Shown: positions 23,894-34,443, numbered from the stretch's first letter. The stretch is DNA of 64,000 bases from an uncultured Sulfurimonas sp. (GCF_963662755.1 NZ_OY759725.1:124001-188000), one strand, 5' to 3'. Notes: generated from the letters alone by a model not told the origin. Program-made: numbers and translations.

Positions 23894-26296
23894 ATGAACT
23901 GGCGAGATAAAATTGAAATACATTTAGGATTAATGGGTGAAAAAATCACCAAGCATCCTATAAAAATAATTCTACTTATGCTAACAATAAGTATAGCACT
24001 TATATCAAACTTACCAAAAATCACCATAGACACTTCAACTGAGGGGTTTTTATACGATAATGATCCAGCTTTAATAAAGTATGAAGCTTTTAAAGAGCAA
24101 TTTGGTCAAGATGAAAAAATCATGGTTGTAGTAAGAGTTAAAAACATCTTTACTATGAAATCCTTAGAACAACTTCAAGCACTTCATCAAGAACTTCAAA
24201 ACAAAATTCCGCATCTAAACGACATAAATTCTCTTATAAATGCTAGAAATACAAGAGGAGAGGGTGATTTACTTATAGTTGAAGATCTTTTTGAAGATTT
24301 TCCAAAAGATGAACAAGAATTAAAACTTAAAGAAGAGATAGCGATGAAAAGCGTTATGTATAAAAATCTTCTCTTAAGCGAAGATGCTACTCTTGCTACA
24401 ATCATGCTAGAACCTAACACTTATGAGTCATCAAATAAAGATGATGCTTTAGCTGGTTTTGGTGAAAGTGAAGAAGATGTAGAGTTAGAGTTTTTAAAAG
24501 ATAGTTCAAAAAGTGAGATGGTTATAGCCGCTGAAGAGATAGCAAAAGAGTTTAGTACACCAGACTTTGACGTTTTTATAGCTGGTTCATTGGCAATAAA
24601 CGACCTTAACAAAAGGGCTGTTCAAAAAGATATGCAAAAGTTTGTAAAACTTGTTTTACTTATGATTATGATTTTTCTTTTTGTTGTGTTTCGCAGACTT
24701 AGTGGAGTTATACTTCCTATAATCATAGTAGCTCTTTCTCTGTTTTCTACTATGGGTCTTATGGCATTGGTTGGAACTCCTATAACTATACCTACTCAGA
24801 TTTTACCATCGTTTTTGCTTGCAGTTGGTATTGGTGCGGTTGTGCATCTCTTAGCAATGTTTTTTAAGCATTACAATGAAAATGAAGATAAAAACAAAGC
24901 TATATCTTACTCTTTAGGTCACTCTGGACTTGCAATAATTATGACATCTCTAACAACAGCTGCTGGACTTCTCTCTTTTTCTACGGCATCCATAGCTCCT
25001 GTTGGAGATTTGGGGATATTCGCGGCTATTGGAGTTTTAATAGCACTTTTAAACACAATAGTTACTCTTCCTGCAATCTTAAGTGTTTTACCTATAAAAG
25101 TAGCAAAAGAAAAACATATAAAAAATTCTATAAAAATGGATGCTCTCTTAACAAAAATAGCTCATTTGAGCGTAGATTACGCAAAACCAATATTGGGCAT
25201 ATCTTTAATTATTATCGCTGTTAGCATCTATGGTGCATCTAAGATTGAGTTTAAGCATGACTCTCTTAGCTGGCAACCAGATGATTCTGCCATTAAAATC
25301 TCTACCGATATAGTAAACAAAGAGCTTAGAGGCTCAGTAACTATGGAAGTTATTGTAGATACAAAAAAAGAAAACGGACTTTATAATTCTGAACTTATAA
25401 CAAATATAGACACTCTCGTGCGTAAAGCTGAAGCAATACAAAACGATAAATATTTCGTAGGAAAAGGTTGGAGTGTTGCAGAGGTTTTAAAAGAGATTCA
25501 TAGAGCTTTACATAAAAATAAAGAAGAGTACTATGCTATTACAGATAACGATGCCCTGATTCCTCAAGAGTTTTTACTTTTTGAAAATAGTGGAAGTGAT
25601 GATTTAGAAGATGTGGTAGATGCTTCTTTTTCAAAAGCGAGAATTACTTTTAAACTCCCATGGATGGAAGCGGGTCAATACGAAACGCTCTCAAATGAAC
25701 TTACAACTCTTATGGAAAATGAACTTGGAAGTGATGTTGAGATAACCATAACAGGAATGGTTCCTCTATTTCAAAGAACACTTACAGCAGCTATGGCATC
25801 TATGGCTACAAGCTACATAACTGCCTTTGCACTTATAGCTATTATGATGATGATTTTGCTTGGAAGTTTTAAAATGGGACTTGTTAGTATGTTACCAAAT
25901 ATACTTCCAGTTTTAGCAACTCTAGGCTTTATGTATGCTACAAATATTCCACTAGATATGTTTACTATGCTTGTCGGAGCTATTGTTATAGGTCTATCGG
26001 TTGATGATACTGTTCACTTTTTTCATAACTATGCAAGATATCACAATCAAGGATTTAGTCCAAGAGAGTCCATAATAAAAACAATGACAGGAACTGGACG
26101 TGCTCTTGTTGCTACAAGCGTGGTTCTCTCTTTAGGTTTTTTCGTTTATGCATTTGCAACTTTGAGCAATTTAATCAACTTTGGAATACTTGCTGGTGGC
26201 TCTATTGCTTTAGCTCTTATTTCAAACATCTTGCTAGGACCAGCACTTCTTAGCCTTATAACTAAAGATAAATCACAACAAAAGGATAAAAATTGA
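23894..26296 (+). CDS. RND-superfamily (MMPL/Patched-like) exporter
   Basis: 800 residues in two homologous halves. Each has one helix (about 20-38 and 430-450), a large periplasmic domain and a bundle of five helices (about 245-400 and 635-790). The TM4 region of the second half contains GLSVDDTVHF, the charged motif of this family. Members export lipids or other hydrophobic molecules using the proton gradient. It is the first gene of a three-gene unit with a LolA-like periplasmic carrier and a DUF1302 outer-membrane protein; together they could move a lipid-like substrate across the envelope. Confidence 0.88.
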   Translation: MNWRDKIEIHLGLMGEKITKHPIKIILLMLTISIALISNLPKITIDTSTEGFLYDNDPALIKYEAFKEQFGQDEKIMVVVRVKNIFTMKSLEQLQALHQELQNKIPHLNDINSLINARNTRGEGDLLIVEDLFEDFPKDEQELKLKEEIAMKSVMYKNLLLSEDATLATIMLEPNTYESSNKDDALAGFGESEEDVELEFLKDSSKSEMVIAAEEIAKEFSTPDFDVFIAGSLAINDLNKRAVQKDMQKFVKLVLLMIMIFLFVVFRRLSGVILPIIIVALSLFSTMGLMALVGTPITIPTQILPSFLLAVGIGAVVHLLAMFFKHYNENEDKNKAISYSLGHSGLAIIMTSLTTAAGLLSFSTASIAPVGDLGIFAAIGVLIALLNTIVTLPAILSVLPIKVAKEKHIKNSIKMDALLTKIAHLSVDYAKPILGISLIIIAVSIYGASKIEFKHDSLSWQPDDSAIKISTDIVNKELRGSVTMEVIVDTKKENGLYNSELITNIDTLVRKAEAIQNDKYFVGKGWSVAEVLKEIHRALHKNKEEYYAITDNDALIPQEFLLFENSGSDDLEDVVDASFSKARITFKLPWMEAGQYETLSNELTTLMENELGSDVEITITGMVPLFQRTLTAAMASMATSYITAFALIAIMMMILLGSFKMGLVSMLPNILPVLATLGFMYATNIPLDMFTMLVGAIVIGLSVDDTVHFFHNYARYHNQGFSPRESIIKTMTGTGRALVATSVVLSLGFFVYAFATLSNLINFGILAGGSIALALISNILLGPALLSLITKDKSQQKDKN

Positions 26297-27075
26297 TTTT
26301 AAAAACACTACTAATAACGGCATTCACAACGGCTTCTTTATTTGCTATCTCAGGAGAAGAAATAGCGCAGAGAGTTCACGATAGAGATGATGGAGATAAC
26401 TCTACATCAAATATGAGGATGATTCTTACAGATAAAAATAACAATGAAAGAGTAAGAGATTTAAAAACATACACAAAAGACAAAGGTGAAGATACACTAA
26501 AACTTATGTTCTTTTTAACTCCAGCAGATGTTAGAAACACAGGTTTTTTAACTTATGATTATGAAGATTCAGACAAAGACGATGATCAGTGGCTCTATCT
26601 GCCAGAGCTTAAAAAAGTAAAAAGAATAGCATCTAGCGATAAGAGTTCATCTTTTATGGGAAGTGATTTTACTTATTCAGATATGACATCAAGAAATGTA
26701 AAAGATTATACTTACAGAATAATGAAAGAGCCTACTATAGGTGGACACAAAACTTGGCAGTTGTTAGTAACTCCAAAAACAATTAAAACAGTAGAAGAAA
26801 CAGGATACACAAAGTCTATAATATTTGTTCGTCAAGATAACTTTGTAATCATTCAAGCTCTTCACTACATAAAAGCAGGTAAAAAACTAAAGTATATGCA
26901 AATTTTAGATCTACAAAAGATAGATAATGTATGGACGACTAAAAAAATGCAGATGACTACAAAAAAAGGCAAAAAAACTCTGCATAAAACTGTATTTGAA
27001 TTTTCAGATATTAAATACAATCAAGACCTAAAAGAATCATTCTTTACAACTCGTACAATCGAGAGAGGATTGTAA
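26293..27075 (+). CDS. LolA-like outer-membrane lipoprotein-sorting family protein
   Basis: 260 residues from a TTG start that overlaps the exporter stop, with AAAGGA at 26281-26286. Signal peptide (about 1-18), then an antiparallel beta-sheet domain of the LolA-like type, with the block DDDQWLYLPELKKVKRIA typical of this subfamily. These periplasmic proteins carry acylated or hydrophobic molecules. Placement between an RND exporter and an outer-membrane protein suggests a carrier for the exporter substrate rather than the general LolA. Confidence 0.85.
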   Translation: MILKTLLITAFTTASLFAISGEEIAQRVHDRDDGDNSTSNMRMILTDKNNNERVRDLKTYTKDKGEDTLKLMFFLTPADVRNTGFLTYDYEDSDKDDDQWLYLPELKKVKRIASSDKSSSFMGSDFTYSDMTSRNVKDYTYRIMKEPTIGGHKTWQLLVTPKTIKTVEETGYTKSIIFVRQDNFVIIQALHYIKAGKKLKYMQILDLQKIDNVWTTKKMQMTTKKGKKTLHKTVFEFSDIKYNQDLKESFFTTRTIERGL

Positions 27076-27078
27076 TAA

Positions 27079-28527
27079 ATGTCATTTAAGGGACTACTAT
27101 CTTGTCTTAGTATTGTATGCTTTATGGCTAGTTTTGCTTATGCAAATGATAATATGGAAGATGATTTAGGAGGGTTTGAAACTCAGGAGTCTGCATCTAT
27201 GCAAAATCTTGCAGATGAAGATTTAGAGGGTTTTTTAAATGATGGTTTTGAAAATAGTAAAACAGAAGAAAAGAAGCCTAAAACTATAGTAAAAAAAGAG
27301 AGTATTGTAACTATAAGTGGTGATTTGGCTTTTAAGAGTTCTCTTGGAATTAAAGAACATAAAGTTGATGGCATCGAGTACTCGGGAGTAAATCAAGCTC
27401 AAACTTCACTCTTTTTAGAGCTAGATGCCAAGCTATCAGACAATTGGAAACTAAAAATAAGTGGAGATATTTTTTACGATGCCATATATGATATCTACTC
27501 TACAAACAAATACAGTGATGACATACTAGATGCATACAAAACACAGTTAAGATTAGATGATACTTATATACAAGGAAGACTCTCTTCATCTTTGGATGCA
27601 AAGATAGGACGACAGATAGTAGTTTGGGGGAAATCTGATAACATTAGAATCACAGATGTTATAAATCCACTTGACAACCGAACCCCTGCTATGACTGACA
27701 TTGAAGATCTTAGACTAAGTGTTGGTATGTTTAAGTTTGACTATTACTATGGAGATTGGAACTTTTCAACTATGATTATTCCAGAGAGTCGCATCATGCT
27801 TGAAGCCGCGCCAAGAAGTGAGTTTTTCCCTGTAGATGCAGTTTTTCCAGTAGCACCAAATCCTTTTTTAGATCTTGAATCACCGATAAATTCAACAAAA
27901 AATATGCAGTATGCCCTTGGAGCAAATGGGATTTTTTCAGGCTGGGATTTATCTTTTTATGCGGCTGATGTGCTTGATCAAAAATGGCATATAAATCCAT
28001 CAACAATGAAGAGAGAAGTTTCTAAAGTTCAGATGCTAGGCTCTGCTATTAACATAGCATCTGGAAGCTGGCTTTTAAAGAGTGAATTAGCTTACTTAAA
28101 TGGAGTAAAGTACAACTCAACAACAGATGCAAAAGAACGCTTAGATGCTTTAGTTGGTTTTGAATATATGGGATTTAAAGATACAGTTTTATCTCTTGAA
28201 GTAGCAAATCGACATATCTTTGATTATGAAGCACAGATGTCACAAACTATAAATAGACCTGATTATGTTGATGAAGATGAACTTCAAACAGCTATTCGTG
28301 CTACAAAAAGTTTTTACAATGACACCTTGGATATTTCTGCTCTTTTTAGCATCTTTGGTTCAAGCTGGCAAAATGGCGGTTTTGCAAGAGTTTGGTTAGA
28401 GTATGATGTTGCAGATGCTATTGGTTTAAATCTTGGAATTGTTGATTATATCGATGGGGATAAACCACTCTTAAAAGCCACAAAAGACAATGATAGAATT
28501 TTTGCAGATATAACTTTTAGTTTTTAA
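27079..28527 (+). CDS. DUF1302-like outer-membrane protein
   Basis: 482 residues. Signal peptide (about 1-22), an acidic Asp/Glu-rich linker (25-75), then a beta-rich region (about 75-482) with alternating amphipathic strands and a terminal aromatic residue (ITFSF), as in outer-membrane barrels. It fits the DUF1302 family, often found with RND exporters and LolA-like proteins. It lies 3 bases after the carrier gene. Its end overlaps the convergent sensor-kinase gene by 11 bases. Confidence 0.8.
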   Translation: MSFKGLLSCLSIVCFMASFAYANDNMEDDLGGFETQESASMQNLADEDLEGFLNDGFENSKTEEKKPKTIVKKESIVTISGDLAFKSSLGIKEHKVDGIEYSGVNQAQTSLFLELDAKLSDNWKLKISGDIFYDAIYDIYSTNKYSDDILDAYKTQLRLDDTYIQGRLSSSLDAKIGRQIVVWGKSDNIRITDVINPLDNRTPAMTDIEDLRLSVGMFKFDYYYGDWNFSTMIIPESRIMLEAAPRSEFFPVDAVFPVAPNPFLDLESPINSTKNMQYALGANGIFSGWDLSFYAADVLDQKWHINPSTMKREVSKVQMLGSAINIASGSWLLKSELAYLNGVKYNSTTDAKERLDALVGFEYMGFKDTVLSLEVANRHIFDYEAQMSQTINRPDYVDEDELQTAIRATKSFYNDTLDISALFSIFGSSWQNGGFARVWLEYDVADAIGLNLGIVDYIDGDKPLLKATKDNDRIFADITFSF

Positions 28528-29584
28528 ACTCTAAACTAACAGTAGTCCCAATTCCGACTTGTGAAGTTGCGGATATCTTGATATCCATAGCTTCACACAA
28601 GCGTTTACTTATGTCGAGTCCTATTCCTGTTGTACTATTTTGTTCTGTGTAAGAGCGATTAAATATCTCAGCAGGATTTTTGATACCAACTCCATTATCT
28701 TCAATATATAAAACTCTCTTTATAGAGTAAACTTTAATAAATCCATTTTTTTTATTGTACTTACTAGCGTTTGAGATAAGATTTGTAAGAATCTGAGTAA
28801 ATGCATTTTTATTTACAGATGCGTTAAACTCTTTTAATTCTATCTCGTACTTAATATCAGTATATAACTTTTGATGCGTTGCAATTACATCTTCTATGAT
28901 TTTAACTATATCTTGCTCACTTGTTAACATTGTCTCTTCTTGAAGAAGAGTAGTTAAACTATTATGAAGTTCAGAGATGTTTTCAACATTTTTTTTGATT
29001 CTACTAAGTGCTTTATTATCATTAAAGTTACTGTTTTTTTCTAAAAGTTTCATATTTAAAAGTATGGAAGTTATAGGCGTATTTAAATCATGAATAAGAT
29101 CTTTTGAGAAGTTGTCTAGTTTTATAATGGCCTCTTGCATCGGTTTTAGTGCGCGTAAAGAGAGCATATAACTTAAAAAACCAAAAATTATAAGTAGAAA
29201 AATTTGTACAGAGATAATCTCTACTTTTGTAGAAAACTCTTTTTTATAAAACTCTTTTTTACCTTTTTTTACAAGTATATAGTCTCCATCCCAGCTATAT
29301 GGCATATATTTTTCAAAATGTTTTTCTTTGATGCTAAAGTTATCAATATTGAAATTTTTAATATTTACATTTTTCATTTCATATGTTATAGAAGTGTTTT
29401 TTGGAAGTTCTTGTTTCATCTTTAAGATACGAATATACTCAATCATTGAAAAGTGCTCTTTTTCTATAAGCATCTGTCTTTGTTCTTGAAAATAAAAAAA
29501 TCCAGATGCCAAAATAAGCAGTGCAACACTACCAAAGTAAGTAATAAAAAACTTTAAAAATGCTTTTTTCTCATGCTTTAACAA
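28517..29584 (-). CDS. Sensor histidine kinase
   Basis: 355 residues. Two transmembrane helices (about 12-32 and 127-147) flank a periplasmic sensor of about 90 residues. The dimerisation box has the phosphoacceptor in LIHDLNTPITSI (about residue 165). The ATPase domain has the N-box LISNASKYN, the G1 box EDNGVGI and the G2 box TGIGLDIS. There is no obvious HAMP. It overlaps the response-regulator gene by 14 bases. It is convergent to the RND operon, which makes that operon a plausible but unproven target. Confidence 0.93.
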   Translation of the reverse strand: MLKHEKKAFLKFFITYFGSVALLILASGFFYFQEQRQMLIEKEHFSMIEYIRILKMKQELPKNTSITYEMKNVNIKNFNIDNFSIKEKHFEKYMPYSWDGDYILVKKGKKEFYKKEFSTKVEIISVQIFLLIIFGFLSYMLSLRALKPMQEAIIKLDNFSKDLIHDLNTPITSILLNMKLLEKNSNFNDNKALSRIKKNVENISELHNSLTTLLQEETMLTSEQDIVKIIEDVIATHQKLYTDIKYEIELKEFNASVNKNAFTQILTNLISNASKYNKKNGFIKVYSIKRVLYIEDNGVGIKNPAEIFNRSYTEQNSTTGIGLDISKRLCEAMDIKISATSQVGIGTTVSLEFKN

Positions 29585-30224
29585 GTCTATATCCTGTACC
29601 TTTTATGGTCTGAATTTCTAAACCAACTTTTCTAAGTTTTGTTATATAAACCCTTAGAGCTCCCTCGCTTGACTCATTTATACTATCTAATTCATGCAAA
29701 AGTTCTTGCTTAGTTACCGTTTCATCGATACGTTTAAAAAGAAGAGATAAAAGCTTTTTTTCTTGAGGTGCTAGTTGCACAAGTTTGTTTGCATCTAGGA
29801 GTTCATTTGTAGATATTTTGTAGGTTAAGAGGTTGTACTTTATCTCATTGTTTTTAGCGTGAAATGATTTTCTAAGAAGTGCTTGGATTCTTATAATAAG
29901 CTCATCAAAATCAAAAGGCTTTTTAATGTAATCATCCGCTCCAACTTCAAATCCGCGTGAGAGAGATGCTATGTCATTTAAGGAGGTTAAAAATATGCAA
30001 GGAGTTTTATTTCCTGAGTTTCTTAGCATCTGTAAAAGTTCAAAACCATTAAAATCAGGAATATTAACATCTAAAATCATAAGCTCAAACTCGTTTGCAT
30101 ACGTAGCTTCCATAGCTTCATTTGCGCTTTGAGCAAGGCTCAAATCATAACCTTCATCTTCAAGCAGCTCAAGAAGTGTTTCAGAAAGTATTTGATCATC
30201 TTCAACTAGAAGTATTCGTGCCAC
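29571..30224 (-). CDS. OmpR-family response regulator
   Basis: 217 residues. Receiver domain (1-115) with acidic residues near 8-9, phosphoacceptor Asp in LMILDVNIPDF (about 52) and Lys in IKKPF (about 102). The C-terminal winged-helix domain (about 125-215) ends with GTGYRLVK, typical of the OmpR/PhoB group. It is transcribed first, then the kinase. It should activate or repress genes on phosphorylation by the neighbouring kinase. Confidence 0.95.
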   Translation of the reverse strand: MARILLVEDDQILSETLLELLEDEGYDLSLAQSANEAMEATYANEFELMILDVNIPDFNGFELLQMLRNSGNKTPCIFLTSLNDIASLSRGFEVGADDYIKKPFDFDELIIRIQALLRKSFHAKNNEIKYNLLTYKISTNELLDANKLVQLAPQEKKLLSLLFKRIDETVTKQELLHELDSINESSEGALRVYITKLRKVGLEIQTIKGTGYRLVKA

Positions 30225-30242
30225 TATAAGCCTTTAAAAAGA

Positions 30243-30812
30243 TTATATTTTAGATTCTATAAAAGTTCCCATCTCTAAAACTATCTCTTGGATAGTGCCT
30301 TCACCAGAAATCACTTTTAAAATATTTTTAGCACTATAAAAAGCCTGTATTTCTGCTAAAGGTTCGGTATAAACTTTCATGCGATTGTCAAAAACTTCTG
30401 TGTTATCATCAGCACCGCGAGCACGACCGAGAACTCTATCTCTTGCCGTGTCTTCACTAACTTCAACTTCTACTACACTTACAAGCTCTAAAGAGGAGTC
30501 ATTAGCTAAGTACTCATCTAAAGCATTTAATTGCTCCATACTTCTTGGATAACCATCTATAATGATTATGTCAGTAGGAGCATTTTTTATAGCATTTACA
30601 ATAGTTTCTATTGCTATTTTAATCGGAACAATAAGTCCTTTGGATATAAAACTATTTATCTCTAAGCCAAGTTTACTTCCACTTGCAACTTCAGCTCTTA
30701 ACATATCGCCAGTAGAGTAGTGAGTGATGTTGTTATTTTGCTCGGCAATTAACTCTGCATCTGTAGTTTTACCAGAGCCTGGGGCTCCAATAATTAAAAA
30801 TAGTTTTTTCAA
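30243..30812 (-). CDS. adk: Adenylate kinase (short LID)
   Basis: 189 residues from a TTG start with AAGGA 6 bases upstream. P-loop GAPGSGKTT (about 8-16), the NMP-binding DGYPRSMEQ block, and a short LID (RGADDNTEVFDNRM) without zinc cysteines. It balances AMP, ADP and ATP. It follows aspS after a 98-base gap with two hairpins, and precedes the response regulator by 18 bases. Confidence 0.95.
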   Translation of the reverse strand: MKKLFLIIGAPGSGKTTDAELIAEQNNNITHYSTGDMLRAEVASGSKLGLEINSFISKGLIVPIKIAIETIVNAIKNAPTDIIIIDGYPRSMEQLNALDEYLANDSSLELVSVVEVEVSEDTARDRVLGRARGADDNTEVFDNRMKVYTEPLAEIQAFYSAKNILKVISGEGTIQEIVLEMGTFIESKI

Positions 30813-30821
30813 AAAGAATCC

Positions 30822-30906
30822 TTGAAGTTTTGTCCTAACTTTTGCAGAAGTTAGCTTCAGTAGCCTCAGCGGCTCTAGCGGAGTAAAGGAAATTATTTTC
30901 CTTTAC
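30822..30906 (-). repeat. Structured aspS-adk intergenic element with two hairpins
   Basis: First hairpin: arms CTAACTT (30835-30841) and AAGTTAG (30848-30854). Second: a perfect 10-base stem, GTAAAGGAAA (30883-30892) with TTTCCTTTAC (30897-30906), and a 4-base loop. Between them is an unusually G+C-rich block (about 30855-30882). Neither stem is followed by a good U-tract, so this looks more like a repeated structured element or an mRNA processing site than a terminator. Confidence 0.5.
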
Positions 30907-30910
30907 GGGA

Positions 30911-32668
30911 CTATTTTGTAGGCTGTTCACGTAGTCTGATGTGTAGGTCACGTAGTTGAGTGTTATCAACCGTACTAGGAGCTTTTGTAAGGACACAAGA
31001 AGCTTTTTGAGTTTTAGGAAATGCTATAACATCACGAATACTTGGCTTTTTAGCAATAAGCATCATCATTCTATCAAAACCTAAAGCAAAACCACCATGT
31101 GGAGGCGCTCCAAACTTAAGTGCATCTAGTAAGAAACCAAATTTTTCTTGTGCCTCTTCTTCTTCAATACCTAAGAGTTTAAATACTTCATTTTGTACTT
31201 CTTCTTTGTGAATACGAATAGAACCACCACCAAGCTCAGTACCATTTAAAACTATGTCATAAGCTATAGATTCTATCTCTTCAACATCTTCTTTATCAGT
31301 ATCTTTAGGTTGCGTAAATGGATGGTGAAGTGCTTTTACTCTTCCATCTTCAACTTCAAACATTGGAAAATCAACTACCCATACAAATTCATAAGCATCT
31401 GGATCAGCAAGGTTCATTTTTTCATGTTCAGCTATGAAATTTCTAAATCTTCCCATATAATCCCATACAGTTTTTTTATCTCCTGCACCAAAGAAAACAA
31501 CATCTCCAACTTGCATATCAAGTCTCTCAACTAAAAGTGCTATGTCATCTTCTGTAAAAAACTTAATAAGTGGACCCTTAAGACCATCTTCTTTCATCTG
31601 AAAATATCCAAGACCATGAGCACCAAACCCTCTTACAAAGTCTTCAAAACCTTTCATTTCACGTTTTGAAAATACTAAATCAGCTCCAGGAACTTTAAGC
31701 GCTTTTATACGGTTAGTATTTGGTTTTTTAGCTATATTTGTAAAGATTTCATTGTCACATCTCTCAAAAATATCTATAACATCAACCATTTTAAGATCAT
31801 ATCTTAAGTCAGGCTTATCAGAACCATAAAGTTCCATAGCATCGTTGTATGAGATGCGATTAAATGGAGCTTGAATATTTATATTACAAGCTTTAAACAT
31901 AGCTGTTAGAAGTTCTTCTGCAACTTTTATTACATCTTCTTGGTTACAAAAACTCATCTCAACATCTATTTGAGTAAATTCTGGTTGTCTATCAGCTCTT
32001 AAATCTTCATCACGAAAACACTTAGCTATTTGAAAATAACGATCAAATCCACCAACCATTAGAAGCTGTTTAAAAAGTTGTGGAGACTGTGGAAGTGCAT
32101 AAAATTCGCCACTATGAACACGAGATGGAACTAGATAATCTCTAGCACCCTCTGGAGTTGATTTAGTAAGTATTGGAGTTTCAACTTCTAAAAAACCATT
32201 TGCATCTAGGATGTTTCTTGCTGCAATTGCCGCTTTTGAACGAAGACGAAATGTCTCATACATTGCAGGATCACGAAGCTCTAAATATCTATATTTAAGT
32301 CTTGTTTCTTCACCAACATTTGGATCACCAATAACAAAAGGAACCGGAGTGCTTTTGTTTTCAACAATAAGTTCATTAACAATAATTTCAATAGCACCAG
32401 TTTTTAACTTTGGATTCGTTAAACCTTCACCACGAAGACGAACTTTTCCTTTAGCTATTAAAACATACTCATCACGAACGCTATCAGCAACTTTATGTGC
32501 CGCAGCACTATCTTCTGGGTCACAAGTTAGTTGAATAAGACCTGTTTTATCTCGTAAATCTATAAAAATAATTCCACCGTGATCACGATGATTGTTTGCC
32601 CAACCTGTTAGAACAACGTCTTGCCCAACATTTGTTTCATTTAAATCTGTACAATAATGACTTCTCAT
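30911..32668 (-). CDS. aspS: Aspartyl-tRNA synthetase
   Basis: 585 residues, bacterial-type class II enzyme with an N-terminal anticodon-binding OB fold (1-105), a catalytic core with [14 protein letters not shown] (motif 2, about 215-228), an inserted GAD domain (about 290-420) and motif 3 [11 protein letters not shown] (about 530-540). It charges tRNA-Asp; in Campylobacterota the enzyme is usually non-discriminating and also charges tRNA-Asn, followed by GatCAB transamidation. It has its own promoter at 32700-32705. Confidence 0.97.
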   Translation of the reverse strand: MRSHYCTDLNETNVGQDVVLTGWANNHRDHGGIIFIDLRDKTGLIQLTCDPEDSAAAHKVADSVRDEYVLIAKGKVRLRGEGLTNPKLKTGAIEIIVNELIVENKSTPVPFVIGDPNVGEETRLKYRYLELRDPAMYETFRLRSKAAIAARNILDANGFLEVETPILTKSTPEGARDYLVPSRVHSGEFYALPQSPQLFKQLLMVGGFDRYFQIAKCFRDEDLRADRQPEFTQIDVEMSFCNQEDVIKVAEELLTAMFKACNINIQAPFNRISYNDAMELYGSDKPDLRYDLKMVDVIDIFERCDNEIFTNIAKKPNTNRIKALKVPGADLVFSKREMKGFEDFVRGFGAHGLGYFQMKEDGLKGPLIKFFTEDDIALLVERLDMQVGDVVFFGAGDKKTVWDYMGRFRNFIAEHEKMNLADPDAYEFVWVVDFPMFEVEDGRVKALHHPFTQPKDTDKEDVEEIESIAYDIVLNGTELGGGSIRIHKEEVQNEVFKLLGIEEEEAQEKFGFLLDALKFGAPPHGGFALGFDRMMMLIAKKPSIRDVIAFPKTQKASCVLTKAPSTVDNTQLRDLHIRLREQPTK

Positions 32669-32699
32669 AAAAATAGAGTCCTACTAAATAATTTTTGCG

Positions 32700-32705
32700 A
32701 TTGTA
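32700..32705 (-). promoter_or_regulatory. Predicted -10 of aspS within a conserved promoter block
   Basis: TACAAT on the minus strand inside AGTTTAGATACAATCGC, 31 bases before the aspS ATG, with AGGA near the start codon. About 36 bases around it are nearly identical (about 32 of 36 by eye) to the block before the SulP gene. Confidence 0.55.
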
Positions 32706-32741
32706 TCTAAACTTAACTTATATTTTCTTCAATGTCCTGAT

Positions 32742-32770
32742 AAAGCATAACTCTTAGCTCATTATGCTTT
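32742..32770 (-). terminator. Hairpin at the SulP gene end
   Basis: Perfect arms AAAGCATAA (32742-32750) and TTATGCTTT (32762-32770) around an 11-base loop that contains the SulP stop codon. There is no clear U-tract after it, so termination would be modest. Confidence 0.5.
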
Positions 32771-34408
32771 TTGCATGTATTACGGCTTTGTCAAAAGAGA
32801 AAAATACATTTTCCTCTCCAATGAGTAAAACAAGTTTATGTTTTTTCAAGTCCTCTAGTACAGATGTATTTACTCCAGAGAGAAGCAGTTTTACATCTGA
32901 TTTTTGAAGTGTTTTTATCATTTCTTCAAAATTATGAAGTCCTGTTGAGTCAACAAAAGGTACATGACGCATCCTTATAATAAGAACTTTGCTTCTTAAA
33001 CCTATCTTTTTTATGACTTCAGAATACTGCTTAGCAGATGCAAAAAATAATGGACCGCTGATTTCATATATGGAGATGCCATCAGGTAAGTTAGAATAAT
33101 CTTCTAAAACATCATTATTTAATTGGCAAGAATCACTAATACCAATATCTGCCATTCTTTTCATAAATAAAAGTGAAGATAGTACTATTCCAACTTGTAT
33201 AGCTATAGTTAAACCAACAAAAACAGTCAATAAAAAAGTACTTAGTAAAACTACTATGTCAAAAGGAGAACCTCTCAATATAGAAGCAAAAGAGCGCCAT
33301 TCACTCATGTTGTAAGCTACTACTATTAAAATTCCAGCTAGACATGCCATAGGAATAAGCTTTGCATAACTTGCAAAAATCAACATAATTAAAAGTAATG
33401 TTAATGAGTGAACTATTCCTGCTATTGGTGTTCGTCCGCCATTTTTTACATTTGTTGCAGTCCTTGCAATTGCACCAGTTGCAGGAATACCTCCAAAAAA
33501 TGGAGTTACAACATTTGCGATACCTTGAGCTATAAGTTCTGTGTTTGAGCGATGATTTGCACTTATCATACCATCAGAAACTACTGCTGAGAGAAGAGAT
33601 TCTATCCCTCCAAGAAGTGCTATAGTCAGTGCTGGTGCTATATAAATATGTAAGTTGCTTAAATCAAATGCAGGAAAGGTTACATTGATATCATTTGGAA
33701 TTTCACCAAAAAATGACTCTATGGTAGTTATGGGAATATTTGCAATTTGAACAAAAAGAGTTATAACTATAATTGCAATAAATGAACCTGGAATTCTAGT
33801 AGTTATCTTTTTAGAATAGATTGTTATTAAAATAGTAACAATAGTTATAGCCAATGCATATAAATTTGTTTGATCAATATGCGATAGATATACCACCCAT
33901 TTTTGAAAAAATTCTGAGGGTGTTTTTCTATGTTTAGTCCAAGAGCATCTTTGATTTGTGTAGAAAATATTATAACAGCTATAGCACTTGTAAAGCCGAC
34001 TATAAGAGGGTGTGGAAAATACTTTAAAAGTCCACCAAGTCGCAATAAACCAAAGGCTATAAGTATAAATCCTGACAACACAGTTGAAATAATAAGCCCA
34101 TCAACTCCGTACTTCTCAACAATAGTATAGATTATAACTACAAAAGCACCTGTTGGACCGCCAATTTGAACTCTGCTACCACCAAGTAAAGAGATAATAA
34201 AACCTGCGACAATAGCAGTAATCAAACCTTTTTCCGGAGAGAGTCCTGAAGCTACAGCAAAAGCTATAGAAAGAGGAAGAGCAACAACACCTACAACGAT
34301 TCCTGCAAAAATATCCGAAATAAGCTCATCTTTACTTATTCCTTTTTTCAATAAAGTAAAAAGTTTAGGCTCAAATATATTTTGCATTTTGTAACTTTTT
34401 ATTGACAT
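32754..34408 (-). pseudogene. SulP-family anion transporter with a one-base frameshift
   Basis: Two overlapping frames together make one SulP transporter. The upstream frame (start 34408, GAAGG ribosome site 7 bases away; a start at 34426 is less likely) carries the first transmembrane helices with GIVVGVVALPLSIAFAVASG and GLNIEK. The downstream frame continues with further helices and the C-terminal STAS domain (about the last 110 residues, with VPFVDSTGLHNFEEM). The frames join if the A5 run on the coding strand (33923-33927) had six A, which would read NIEKTPSEFFQKWVVYL across the break. It could be a real mutation, a phase-variable tract or a sequencing error. Family members take up sulfate, bicarbonate or other anions. 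Confidence 0.85.
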
Positions 34409-34443
34409 TTTACTGCCTTCAATCATAAAGTATAATTTTCGTG

